Part shown: piece after piece, positions 32,830 through 43,492 of the stretch
Position numbering within the stretch: position 1 is the stretch's first letter
How the letters are laid out: each line of letters opens with the position of its first letter
Origin: Polysphondylium violaceum
Lineage: Eukaryota; Evosea; Eumycetozoa; Dictyosteliales; Dictyosteliaceae
Length of the DNA stretch: 47,429 nucleotides
Assembly: GCA_000277445.1 (NCBI GenBank)
Contig: AJWJ01000137.1
Location: 1-47,429, forward strand
Direction of reading: 5' to 3'
The notes under the pieces: generated by a model
What the model saw: only the letters and a program-made list of their open reading frames with translations
What the model was told of the DNA's origin: nothing
Database searches by the model: none
Translations under genes and position numbers: made by a program

Positions 32830-34853
32830 ATGAATAGTACATTAAATAGAAAGATACAAAAAGTATTGGACATAAAGTTGGATTCAGAAGATTTATCATC
32901 CTCTCTTGAAGAACTATCAACATTTTATCAAGACAACTCTGTCAATGCAAGACGAAATTTAAGAAATGATATTGAAAAGAGATATCTTCAAATAAATATA
33001 GATTTTTTAGATCAATTTGATCAATTAAATAATGTATATATCAATCATTAACGACCACATTCATATTTATTAATTATTAATAATAATAATAGAAAATACA
33101 AGAACTAGTAAATGATTTTCAAGATATAAAAAAGAGTTGTAACGATATATGTACTAGTTTTGATAATACAAAAAAGATATCATCTAATCTAATTGAAAAG
33201 GAACAAATACTATTTGGCACATTAAAAGAGGTCGAGGAAAAAGAGAGTGCAATCAAAGATTTTTATAAAAAGTTTACATTGACACCAGAGGAACAACACA
33301 CTTTGGCTGGCAAAGAGATTGATCAAGAGTTTTACAAGACATTGGATCGATTGACAGATATATTGACAGAGTGTAAATCAAATCTACGTAATAATCATTA
33401 CCAGAAAGCAACGTTGGAAATCATTGATCATATCTCTCAACTTCAAGAGAATGCCTACAGAAAGCTGTACAGCTGGCTAAAGGAAGAGATTAAAACAAAT
33501 TTACAAAAAGAGAGTCCAAATGTCGATTCAATCAAATCTATGCTTCCCATAGCATTCAAGGCACTCGAAACTAGACCTTTGTTGCTAAAACATTGTTTAG
33601 ATGAAGTTGCTGACCTCAGAGGTAAATGTATATCCACTGGTTTCATTACAGCGCTTACAATGGGTGGGCCAAATGGTATACCACGTCCAATTGAAATCAA
33701 TGCTCACGATCCACTCCGTTATTTGGGTGATATGTTGGCATGGATACATCAATCCATGGCATCAGAATATGAATTGATTTCTTTTCTTTTATCAAAGATA
33801 TCAAATAATAGTAGTCATAACAATAATGATTTATCTCCACCACCTATTGATCCTCAACAACCTCAACAAATTGAATCAATTGAAGATCCTATATTAAAAG
33901 TACTCAATGGTACCTTTGATGTAATCAATAGACCATTGTCGATTAGAGTTGAACATATTTTACAATCAAAACCAGGTATGATTATCATATACAAAATGGT
34001 GTCCATGTTGTACTTTTACTCTAAAATCACCTCTTCCATCACTAAAGAAAAACTGTCCAAGGTATCTTTATTGTTTGATAATATTAAAGCCACCTGCCTC
34101 ACTGCATTTTTCACTCACATCAAAGATCACTTTGACAAACTAGAGAGACATCTAACTCTACCCAATCACCAAGACCTTCTCCCCACTGCCGAGATCAAAG
34201 ACAGCGTACACAAACTCTCTGAGCTCGTGGCAACATTCAATAGTTCGCTGATGGGCACTCAAGAAAAGGAACGTGAATACACACCCGTGTTTCACTCGTT
34301 TATTCAAAAGATCATCAACTTGGCCACACTTTCAGCCACAAGCTCCAAACTGCCATTAATCTCTATGGCCGTGTTTATGATCAACTCACTGGGCCTCATC
34401 CAACAGTGTCTCGAGTCATACACATTTGCCAAATCCAATCTCGAACTCTTGTCTGGACAAATCGAAGCCCACATGGACACTCTCGTCGACGAACAGACCT
34501 CAGAGACACTGTCTAGCGTCGGCATCGGCCCCAAACTCAGTATTCTCCAATACAGCGATCCCAAAATCCCCCTCTCACAAAACATAGGCATGGACCGTCT
34601 CTCTCTTCTCCAATCGATCCGTCAATTCGACTCGACCATCGAATCTAGTTTTGGCACATTCTCTATGCCAAACTGCGAAAAACTCGACTCGACAAAACTC
34701 AAAAACTTTGCCAAAAAGTCTGTCTCCAACCTCATCGCCACCGCCTACCACTCACTCTACACGGCCATCCACGACCCATTCAACCAATACGACGACCCCT
34801 CCACCATATTCCAATATAAACCCGAGCAAATTAAAACTATGTTGGACATATAG
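32830..34853 (+). CDS. cog6: Conserved oligomeric Golgi complex subunit 6, 2 exons, 654 aa
   Basis: Exon 1 (32830-33033) and exon 2 (33093-34853) join in phase 0 across a 59-bp intron. The N-terminus NSTLNRKIQKVLDIKLDSED, then SARRNLRNDIEKRYLQIN-type coiled coil, continues over the splice as KIQELVNDFQDIKKSCNDIC. ESAIKDFYKKFTLTPEEQHT and the segment with RYLGDMLAWIHQSMASEYEL are characteristic of COG6. The length fits human COG6 (657). By family knowledge it is in lobe B of the COG tether (COG5-8) and keeps Golgi glycosylation enzymes in place through retrograde vesicle tethering. No signal peptide or membrane segment. A short Asn/Pro/Gln insertion near residue 255 is dictyostelid low-complexity sequence. 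Confidence 0.92.
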
Positions 34854-35133
34854 CCCCACATGTACCAAGTAAACATATATGTAAATAAATCATAAATCAT
34901 TCATTCCTTCCTATTCCTCTGTCTTGGTCCCACCCGAGAATTTGTTTTTCAAAAAATCCTGACTCTCACCGTCCAATTTTTTTGAACTTCACGCATGAAA
35001 AAAAATTAAAAAAAAAAAATTTTGTGCACACATCAGCACTCCTGCTTCATCATCATATATTTAATATTATATATTTATATACACCACTCTATCACCAACA
35101 CAACAACAGACTATATATATAATAAACCAAGAA

Positions 35134-36149
35134 ATGAGATTTACAGCAGTTCTTGTTTTTTTGACATTAGCAATCGTTGCCAACGTTGTCAATGGTTTAT
35201 ACTTTGAATTAAATGGCGGTCAAACTAAATGTTTTATCGAAGAGAATCCAAAAGATACCATGTTACTCGGAAAATATGTCCTCGAAGATATGAATCCACC
35301 CAATGGACAAGTTAATACTCAATTGGGTATGTATAGTTTTAGTGTTTAGTTCTATTGATGTGTAGTTTTGTGTTGTTTTCTCTCTCCCTATATATAAAAG
35401 AGAAACCTGATGTGATGATGTAACAATCATTGAATAAGACAAGTTACTAATGAACAAAACTATTTATACAACAGCCTTAACAGTACGTGTTCAAGATCCA
35501 GAAAAAAGAGAATTACTTTCAAAGACAATGGGAGCTTCAGGTAGATTTGCCTTTACTACTCAAATGGGTGGTGAACACAAGATTTGTTTCTCAACCAACA
35601 CCTCAAAATGGTTTGGTCCATCTGTTAAAACTGTAAATATTGATTACAATAGATAGATAGATTTGGATCTCGGCAATATAGATATGCTGATGATGTGATG
35701 ATCAAGTTTAAATGGGCATCAAATCTCATAAATATTCTTATTCATATACTAATTTTATTATTCTACTCTACAGAGACTCCATTTAGATATTGAAGCTGGT
35801 GCTAGTGCCAATGATTACGAAGAGATTGCTAAACTTGAACAATTAAGTTGTATGTTATCATCACTCATCTTCCCATCATCATGATCTTTTATTATTAATC
35901 ACAATACTAATTACACCAATTATTAAAGCAATGGAAATTGCAATTAGAAGATTAAATGATAGAATTAATCAAATTAGAAAAGAACAAAGTTATCAAAAAG
36001 GTCGTGAAATTGTTTTCCGTAACACTAGTGAAAGCACAAATGCCCGTGTTATGTGGTGGTCTATTCTTCAATTAATCGTTTTAGTTTTAACAGGTGTTTG
36101 GCAAATGAAACATTTGAAATCATTCTTCAAAGCCAAAAAGCTTGTATAA
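35134..36149 (+). CDS. p24 cargo receptor, alpha subfamily (TMED4/TMED9 type), 4 exons, 215 aa
   Basis: Exons 35134-35326, 35475-35632, 35774-35849 and 35929-36149 join in frame (648 nt). A signal peptide ([20 protein letters not shown]) is followed directly by [20 protein letters not shown], the p24-alpha GOLD start. The GOLD-domain cysteines are in KCFIEE and HKICFSTN. Spliced exon 3 reads [21 protein letters not shown] coiled coil ([20 protein letters not shown]) leads to [20 protein letters not shown] and the single membrane span. The cytosolic tail [10 protein letters not shown] carries both the FF motif for COPII/COPI and the dilysine KKxx ER-retrieval signal. It cycles between ER and Golgi, selecting cargo and shaping vesicles. 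The three introns are longer than average for this window. Confidence 0.94.
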
Positions 36150-37127
36150 ATATAAACATAGTATAAATAATAATAATAATAACAATACACTCCCCCTCGC
36201 TCCAATATAATTATTTCATTTTAACACGCAACATACACATACTGAATATACAGACATACACATGTGTTATTGGTGATTATGTATCTTCTTTATTAATTTT
36301 TATTTTATTGGATATGAATAATAATGTTGTTTTACTCTTCTTTCTCGACTCCATTTCATTTCCACCCGGCCAACCATATCACTATCACTATCTCTATCAC
36401 TCTATCATTATCGTTGCACTGCACCCTTGAAATGGATTTATTAATAGTAATAATAATAATTATTAAAAAGAGTGTATGGTTTTGTCAACAATATATCTAT
36501 CTATATATCTGGCCTAGTACCCCACACACTCACCACAGACACACCAAAGTGGAGTATGAAAGATAATAATGCCAACATTGTTTACATATTATTGTCACTG
36601 AAATACATCACATTGAGTTTTGCAGGATGAGTGTTTGTTAATTATTTATTTAGAATACGTTTAAATTTCATCAAAAATGAATCGATTCACTGATGAGATA
36701 TAATATATAAATACACACACCCGCATGTACATTGGGGAAAAAAAAAATTACACCCCATACAAATTTGCGTGTTGTACTCATAGACCATGCTATGCAAACA
36801 AACTACCTACTTTTTTCATAAAAATTTTTGTAACACCCTCGTCACACTCGAAGATGGAAATGGATAGGGTTGAATTGAGTTGATGAATTTAACAACAAAC
36901 ACACATACCAACCACCACACCACCATAATTTTATTTATATTTTATTAGTTCTAAATATTAGAGATGAGTATTTAAGGCTTGAGTATGTGAGAAGTGTATC
37001 ATTTTTTATTATTATTATTATCAAAACAAAGATAAATCTCCAAAGCTAACAAAGATTTATCATACTCACATCCAAAAACAGTATTAATCAATATCATATC
37101 TACACTTTTTATCATCATCAAATTAAA
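36150..37127. other. Intergenic region without recognised genes
   Basis: 978 bp. AT-rich with ATA/AAT microsatellite-like runs (36160-36180, 36445-36470). An 80-codon open frame at 36324-36566 is repetitive and not supported. The last 150 bases before 37128 include a TATTTAA-type box near 36970 and a T-rich run, a plausible promoter for the secreted-protein gene. Confidence 0.5.
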
Positions 37128-37904
37128 ATGAAGGTAATACAAATACTTTTTTTTGCATTTTTGGCATCATTGTTGGTGGTATCATATGTTGGGGTTGTGG
37201 GTGCAAATGATGAAGTTGAACAATTGTTAAATTATAAAGTAAACCAAGAAGATATTTTTGATATTAATGACGAAGAGTATGTTGATACCAATTCTGCCGT
37301 TCTTGGTTCAAGTGAAACTGATGACGACAGTACTGAAACAAGTGCCGAGCGTAGAGCAAAATTCAAAACTTTTGTTATTTGTGTAAATGATTGTCTCAGA
37401 AAGAAAGGTATCATTACCCAAAAGGATAAAATTGAATGTAGACTTTTCTGTATCTCAAAAATCCCAAAAGGCCACAAAACCACTACCACTGCAGCTGCTA
37501 CTGCAACAAGTGGAGCCACTGCATCAAGTGGAACCACTGCATCAAGTGGAACCACTGGAACCACTCCAACTACTAGGGCAACCACTGGAACCACTGGAAC
37601 CACTGCAACTAGTGGAACCACTGGAACCACTGCAACAAGTGGAACCACTACTGCAACTACTAGGGCAACCACTGGAACCACTGGAACCACTGGAACCACT
37701 GCAACTAGTGGAACCACTGGAACTCCTGCAAAAGGTAACAATGGCACTGGTAACGGGAACGGAAATATTGGCAATGGAACTGGCAATGGTAAAGGAAACA
37801 ATGGCAATGGCAATGGCAATGGAACCACTGGTAAATCAAAAATCATAGCTGATAAAAAAAATCCAAAAAAATTCGCCAGAAAAGTCAAAGTTAGCCGGGA
37901 GTAA
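37128..37904 (+). CDS. Secreted CX3C-CX3C protein with Thr/Gly/Ser-rich tail, 258 aa
   Basis: Single exon. A clear signal peptide (residues 1-26, VIQILFFAFLASLLVVSYVG and GVVGA before cleavage) is followed by an acidic pro-like region. One compact Cys motif follows: CVNDC, 14 residues, CRLFC (residues about 87-109). Two CX3C pairs at this spacing are the signature of helical-hairpin (alpha-hairpinin-like) peptides, a structural guess. From residue 120 the protein is a mucin-like array of TTATSGTTGT units, then Gly-Asn repeats and a basic end (KKNPKKFARKVKVSRE). The Thr/Ser tract should be heavily glycosylated in the secretory path. Dibasic sites could allow processing. I recognise no homologous named gene. 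The long open frame on the opposite strand is a repeat shadow. Confidence 0.75.
   Translation: MKVIQILFFAFLASLLVVSYVGVVGANDEVEQLLNYKVNQEDIFDINDEEYVDTNSAVLGSSETDDDSTETSAERRAKFKTFVICVNDCLRKKGIITQKDKIECRLFCISKIPKGHKTTTTAAATATSGATASSGTTASSGTTGTTPTTRATTGTTGTTATSGTTGTTATSGTTTATTRATTGTTGTTGTTATSGTTGTPAKGNNGTGNGNGNIGNGTGNGKGNNGNGNGNGTTGKSKIIADKKNPKKFARKVKVSRE
37484..37840 (+). repeat. Tandem repeat coding for Thr/Gly/Ser tail
   Basis: Units of the type ggaaccactgcaacaagt and the 9-base ggaaccact are repeated in frame. A larger segment starting with caactactagggcaacc occurs twice, at 37567 and 37654, the second with one extra 9-base unit, which shows a recent internal duplication of about 87 bp. After 37740 the unit changes to ggcaat/ggaaac (Gly-Asn). 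Confidence 0.85.
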
Positions 37905-38250
37905 AACAACTCTTTGTTTTTTTTTTAAATAATAAATTGCCTAGAATTTAGACGAATTGAAAACTAGTTTTATTATATCATTTTTTATTGTTTGTTACTT
38001 TCTTCTTTTGTCCCTCAAAAACTTTCTTTGCATCATTATAAGATTTTTTATTTTTTTTAAATTTTTTTGTAGATTTTTGTTAAGAAAATTCTGACACTTT
38101 CCAAAGCGCTCTTATTAAAAGAAATCTATATTTGTTATTAGTTATACAGATACTCATATCTCTAGATATATACAGATCTAGATATATAAAAGATTTAGAT
38201 AGAGATATTAGTGATCTAGATATATAGATATATAATATTTCATATTAATA
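37905..38250. promoter_or_regulatory. Intergenic region with three exact 12-base repeats
   Basis: 346 bp. The left part is T-rich 3' flank. Three exact copies of tctagatatata lie at 38161, 38177 and 38215 within 90 bases of the start codon at 38251, in an overall GATA/TATA-rich run. They may be regulatory sites or a microsatellite. Confidence 0.5.
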
Positions 38251-41200
38251 ATGCAACCACAATTTCAATTTGGTACATTTGATGCTAGAAAATATGGATA
38301 TATAAGAGGTAGATCAATATTAAATAGTCTGATCAATAATCAAGAATTGGAGGAATGGGGTGTTACTGATGTGCAGGTTATATCGGGTCATGTTGCATTA
38401 CGTTTTCAACAGAGTAGATCTATTTGTCTCTTTGATGCAACCACTTCTCAGTTTCAATTAAGTGACAGCGTTTCAAATAGTTTGGAATCACAACTGTTGA
38501 CAAAGAAGTTTCTCGACTCACCGTTGTCCCCCTCTACACAATCGTTGCCCATATTGGCATGTTCCTTTCCTACCAATATCATTAAATTTGGTTTTGAAAA
38601 GTACATTATCTCAAGTAGTAGTACCAATAACAACAATAATAGTAACAATAGCAGCAGTAGCAGTAAATCAATGATCAACAACAACAGCACTGCGAATACA
38701 TTGATGGTTGAGAGCAATCCACTTAGATTCTATGTGTTTGAAAGTGACGGTACTTTTCATCTATGGGAGTGGAATACATCTGAATACAAGTGGAAATATA
38801 CTATTAAATTGTTCTTACCACTTGTAAATAGAAATATAGATCACAGTAGCAGTAGTAGTGGATTTGGATCAAATGGTAGTGGAAATACATCACCCATAAT
38901 GAGTGCAGTCGAAGCAAATGTTAGAATAACAAATGCATTTGTATTTGGTTCTTCACAAGGTATATCTTTAGCTTGGATCCAAGTACCAAATACTACTCCA
39001 CCACCATTAAACCTTAATAGTAATAATAGTAATACAACGACACCGACAACAACAACAACAACAACAACAATATATAATAGAGTATTAAATTTTGACCAAT
39101 ATGTTAAAAAGAAACCAGATCTTGTATCTAAACAAATTATAGTTAGAGATAGTACAAGTGTAAAGGTTGGCACAGGTTCAAACACTACAATAGATGAACT
39201 CTATCCAACCAATTTAAATATCACTGGATTGGAGTCTTATGAATTGAAAAAAGAATGGTCAGATGAAATAAATGGCCAAGAGAATGTTAGAGTATTGTCA
39301 ACAAAGCTAGGAATATGGTTCATCACAGGCTCATTTGTATTGCTGTGGTTATTGAGAAACAAGATGTTTAATATTACCTTTATCAAAAACTCTCAACATC
39401 ACCAACAGTCAAAGGATTCATTATCATTACCAACACCTCAATCCTGTGATATACATGGACTCATTTCACCTCCAATGAATGGTAATCATCATAGTATTAA
39501 TAATGAAGAAAAGAAACAACAACCAACACCCTCACTTGCCAAGTACATCAAGGATGTATTGACCGTTTGCAAGAATCCAGCTAATCAGGATCTCCTTATT
39601 CTCGAACCTAGTGGAAGATTGTTTTCTTGTGAACCATCCAATGAAAAAGAGAAATTGACTGTAAAGCTATTGGCTATACTCGAGTTGCCATCAGATAAAG
39701 AACAAGATGTATCCATGGTCATGAGCCAGAGTGCATTGATGTTTGTAGATTCAAAGAATGCTTGGTTCTATGACACAAAGTGTGGCAAGCTCTTGAGCAA
39801 GACATCGTTGCCTTTGGTAATGAAGAAAGGAGGCTTGCTGTGGCAGAATGGAACAGCAGGTGTTTTGTGGGGTTGCGGTGTATGGGCTGCTGGCCAGGGT
39901 ATCTATGAGCTCCGTTCGTTGACACCCGTCACTGCTACAATCCAAAGCATGGCCTCGCACAAAATACAACAACAACCAACGGCTGCCGGGGGCGCAGGAC
40001 TACACCAACATCATGGTAAAACCAATGCCAGCATTGGATGCGCGCCCACCACCTGCAAGCAGTTTGATTTCCGTCTTATGGAGAGCAAGTATCTATTGGA
40101 CATGGCTCTCCAAGAGAAAGACGAGCAGACCAAGATCGAGATATGCAAGGTCCTCTTACCCAAGCTCGAGAACCCCTCGCTGGTCATTGCCATCTTGTCG
40201 GACCTCGAGTCGTTCCAAAGCTGCAAATTCATCTTTGATCAGTTGGGCGATTTTCTCGAGCAATACGATTACTATGAGCAGTTGAAAAAGAAGCAACAGC
40301 CAGGCGGCGCCACGACTGGAGGCAGTGCCACCGATGAAGACGAGAAATCAAAGAACCACAAGATCCGCAACTCGTTCTTTTATCACACCCCGCTCAACAT
40401 CAAGATGATCCCCATGCTCAAAGAGTACTACCGAATGCAGAAGCTGGCCACGGCCCCCATCACCCGTCTCGCCGCCACACCCGCCAACAGCATCAGCAAG
40501 TGTGAACTCGACACACAGGACTGGGGCCTGCTCGGCCCGCTAGAGCAAGTCGACGACCCGTCCATCCTCTCTGTCAGCCACGAAACCATTCAAGTCCTCG
40601 TGAGCAAATATCCCGCACTGCTCTTGCAGAAGCTTGAGTGGGTGCTCCAGATCCCCACCCAAGAGTACACACGTTTTAGCGACATCTATGCCGATCCCCT
40701 CTCCCTCCCCTCGCCTATCATCAATCCCCTTCTTTTCCACTCTGAGGAAAGTATCTATCAAGCCAAAGGCAAAGAACACCTTCTTGCCAAAACGACCTCA
40801 TCCTCCACACCAACCCTCTCCTCCCCATCGCTCCTCTCGGCCATGATGAGCGATAAACCCATTCAAGCAAACTACCCAATCTTTGAAACCCTCTGTAATC
40901 TATACTATTCCACGAAACCTGAACATCTCGTGCCCTTTGTAAGAATGATCCACCACGCATCATTGATCAAGTCATTAGAATCTGATTCATCTGATGTCAA
41001 CTCAAGCTACTTATCACTAAACACAAACAACAATAACAATAACAGCAATAATAACAACAATAATAACAATAGTAACAACAACACAAATAACAGTAATAAT
41101 AATAACAACACAAATAACAACAGCAACAACAACAACACAAACATTAATAACAAAATACCCGAAAAGGATCATTTCATGAGGGCTTTATTATCGATCCCAA

Positions 41201-41810
41201 TCTTGCCACCTTCACCAAATCAAGAGTTACAAATAGATGCTAGATTTAAATTACTCATTGCAATTGGACATAAACCAAATGCTCTTAGATTCCTTTTAAA
41301 TATAGGTAAATGGGATAAGGCATTGGAAATGATGAAAAGTGTTCCATATGGTGATAATGAAACATTTGTATTATATGAAGTATGTATATTTATTCATTTA
41401 TCTGTTGTTTGCTTTATACTAATAACCATCATCACCACAATGAAAACAAACAGATATTATTATCATTTTGTATTGAAAGAAAAGATAGTGTTAAACTCAA
41501 ACAATGTTGGGATATAATACCAAAGAATTTCTCTGTATTTAATTTATTATCTTTACTCAAACCTTTTTCAAATACTTTAAAAAATAACAATAACAATAAT
41601 AGTTTAAATCAAAATAATAGTAATAATAATAATAACAACAATAATAATAGTAGTAGTGGTAGTAGGATTAATACCAGTAATAGTATAAACAACAATAACA
41701 ATCCACCTATTTATAATCCTATAGTTTTATCAACACCAAACAATAGTGATGGATTAACGATTGATATGTTTAAAGGACAAATACTAAAAATGCTAAACCT
41801 TGGTAAATAA
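38251..41810 (+). CDS. Large beta-propeller/alpha-solenoid protein, possible HPS6 (BLOC-2) relative, 2 exons, 1161 aa
   Basis: Exon 1 (38251-41379) and exon 2 (41454-41810) join in phase 0 across a 74-bp intron (FVLYE|ILLSFCIERKDS). The first 550 residues show WD-like strands (FYVFESDGTFHLWEWNTSEY, then FITGSFVLLWLLRNKMF), broken by Asn, Thr and Ser tracts. The rest is helical. The segment IFETLCNLYYSTKPEHLVPF and the C-terminal LLIAIGHKPNALRFLLNIGK, then WDKALEMMKS, recall the FELLCQCLCQLEPRWLPPF region and the C-terminal solenoid of human HPS6. That would place it in BLOC-2, in lysosome-related organelle traffic. RMC1/Mic1 is the alternative, because the same C-terminal helices can be aligned to it. 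I state the family at low confidence. An Asn tract of about 45 residues lies at 41023-41150. Confidence 0.6.
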
Positions 41811-43492
41811 ACGAATAGAAATGCATCAGTATAATATTTATTTCAGCACAATGTCACGACTTATGTATGAAAGACTGAATTTTTGCCTTTTTAGGATTTA
41901 TGTCGTTTTCTCATAAAAAAAACAATCACAGATACTTTTTTAAAAAAAAAAAATTTTCTTTTTTTTTCTTTTTTTTTTCGAACAACTTTTATCGTTGGGG
42001 AAATTAATTAATAAGTGTTAGACAATCTCTGTCACTATATTTGGGATATTATATTATTATTATACTATATTATTACTACTATTATTCATAGATACACCAA
42101 AACGTAATCATAGTACATTTTATTCAATGAAATCAATCAATACCAAAGAAATCAATATTTTATAAATATTCAGACGACAGACAAGATATAGACTGATAGA
42201 TAGATAGAGATAGAGATATTATTATTATTCAAACACATTTTATATACACGCCATAAAGTAGATGTAAGTATCATCATAGAGAATTGAGCAGCAGCAGTAG
42301 TAGATAAGAGTGTTATGATATCATTTTTATAATTTTGTATGCAAAGATAGTAGTGTGTGGTATTTTGTGTGTGTTTCCTTTTTCTTCTTTCATAATCTTT
42401 TTAGAACATATTCTTATTTTTTTATTTGTGTGGTGAGTGTTTAGTGTGTGTACATTTTACATATAATCATACTCTAATTCAATATGGGGCTATTTCTTTT
42501 GCTTTTGGTGGGAATTGGGGTGGTGTGGTGTGGTGAAATATTTTTGATCAAAAACAAAAAAATTTTCATTCAGCAGGGGGGTTAAATGTTTTTGGATGCC
42601 AATATCAAAGAGAATGCATGCATACATTTATGATTATGTGCGTGTATATCTATCTATAATCAACCCCAAAACATATACATAGACCAAAATTTCAGTGTAG
42701 TTTTGAATTATACAAATATATATATAAGAGCACATTTATATAAATAATGTGTTTTGGTTGGGTGTATGTGGTGTGTGGTGGGTGAGTGTGTGAGAATATT
42801 TTTTCATCGTGGTTTATCCAATCTCAAAAGCATCAATACACCACCACTATTGTATCTCACACACCCAATATATCAATATTATTCAATTGTGCTTCCCTCC
42901 ATTCTTTTTGTTTTTTTTTCTTTTCTCTTTTATGTAATAATAATAATAGTTGTGTTGTTGTTGTGTCCTTGAATAATCATAATACAATTTTATTTTATTT
43001 CTTTGTCATAGTATAGGAGCAACACTACATTTATAATTATTAGTAGTATTATTATAATTATTATCATTATTATTATTATTATTATACCATTAAACTATAC
43101 TACAAAATTCACCCCCCTCTTTGAAAATCAGTGTGTGGTGTCAATGTACATGAGCACAAGAATATTATTGTGTTTTAATTAAAAGTAGTAATTACCGCAA
43201 TAGTATCACCCATAATGGTTTAGTGACCCTCAAGAAAGATTTCCACATTTATATTTAATTACATCAAACAGACATTATAGTTGCAGTAGCACCCTTTATC
43301 TCTCGATATTTATTTTTGTATTATACCACCCCCCATCACATAGCCATTTCCCATTTAGTTATTTTTGTTTGTTGTTTTTCCCAAAACTATTATTAGTATA
43401 TTATTTTAGACACTGGAGACAGATCTATATTTCCTTTTTCGTGTTGTGTAGTCAATATAAATAGAAAATATTTTGTTGGGTTGTAAAAAATT
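41811..43492. other. Long AT-rich intergenic region
   Basis: 1.68 kb between the HPS6-like gene and the RabGAP gene. It contains A/T homopolymers (41935-41975), ATT trinucleotide runs (42050-42075, 43060-43085) and GT-rich runs (42755-42795). I see no coding exon or structural RNA. A single ACCCATAA, resembling the DUSE element of dictyostelid small RNA genes, is at about 43206, but no matching RNA follows. Much of this is probably the promoter and 5' leader of the RabGAP. Confidence 0.5.

Noticed and set aside
36324-36566. 80-codon open frame in the p24 downstream spacer
   Set aside because: It is composed of simple sequence, has no homology that I recognise and no intron signals, and overlaps ATA-rich repeats.
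37232-37909. 225-codon minus-strand frame rich in Val and Pro
   Set aside because: It mirrors the Thr/Gly/Ser repeat of the secreted-protein gene; the plus strand has a signal peptide and the Cys motif.
43206-43213. ACCCATAA, resembling the DUSE promoter element of dictyostelid non-coding RNA genes
   Set aside because: An 8-base match is expected about once by chance in this length, and no class I RNA end motif or snRNA sequence follows at the right distance.
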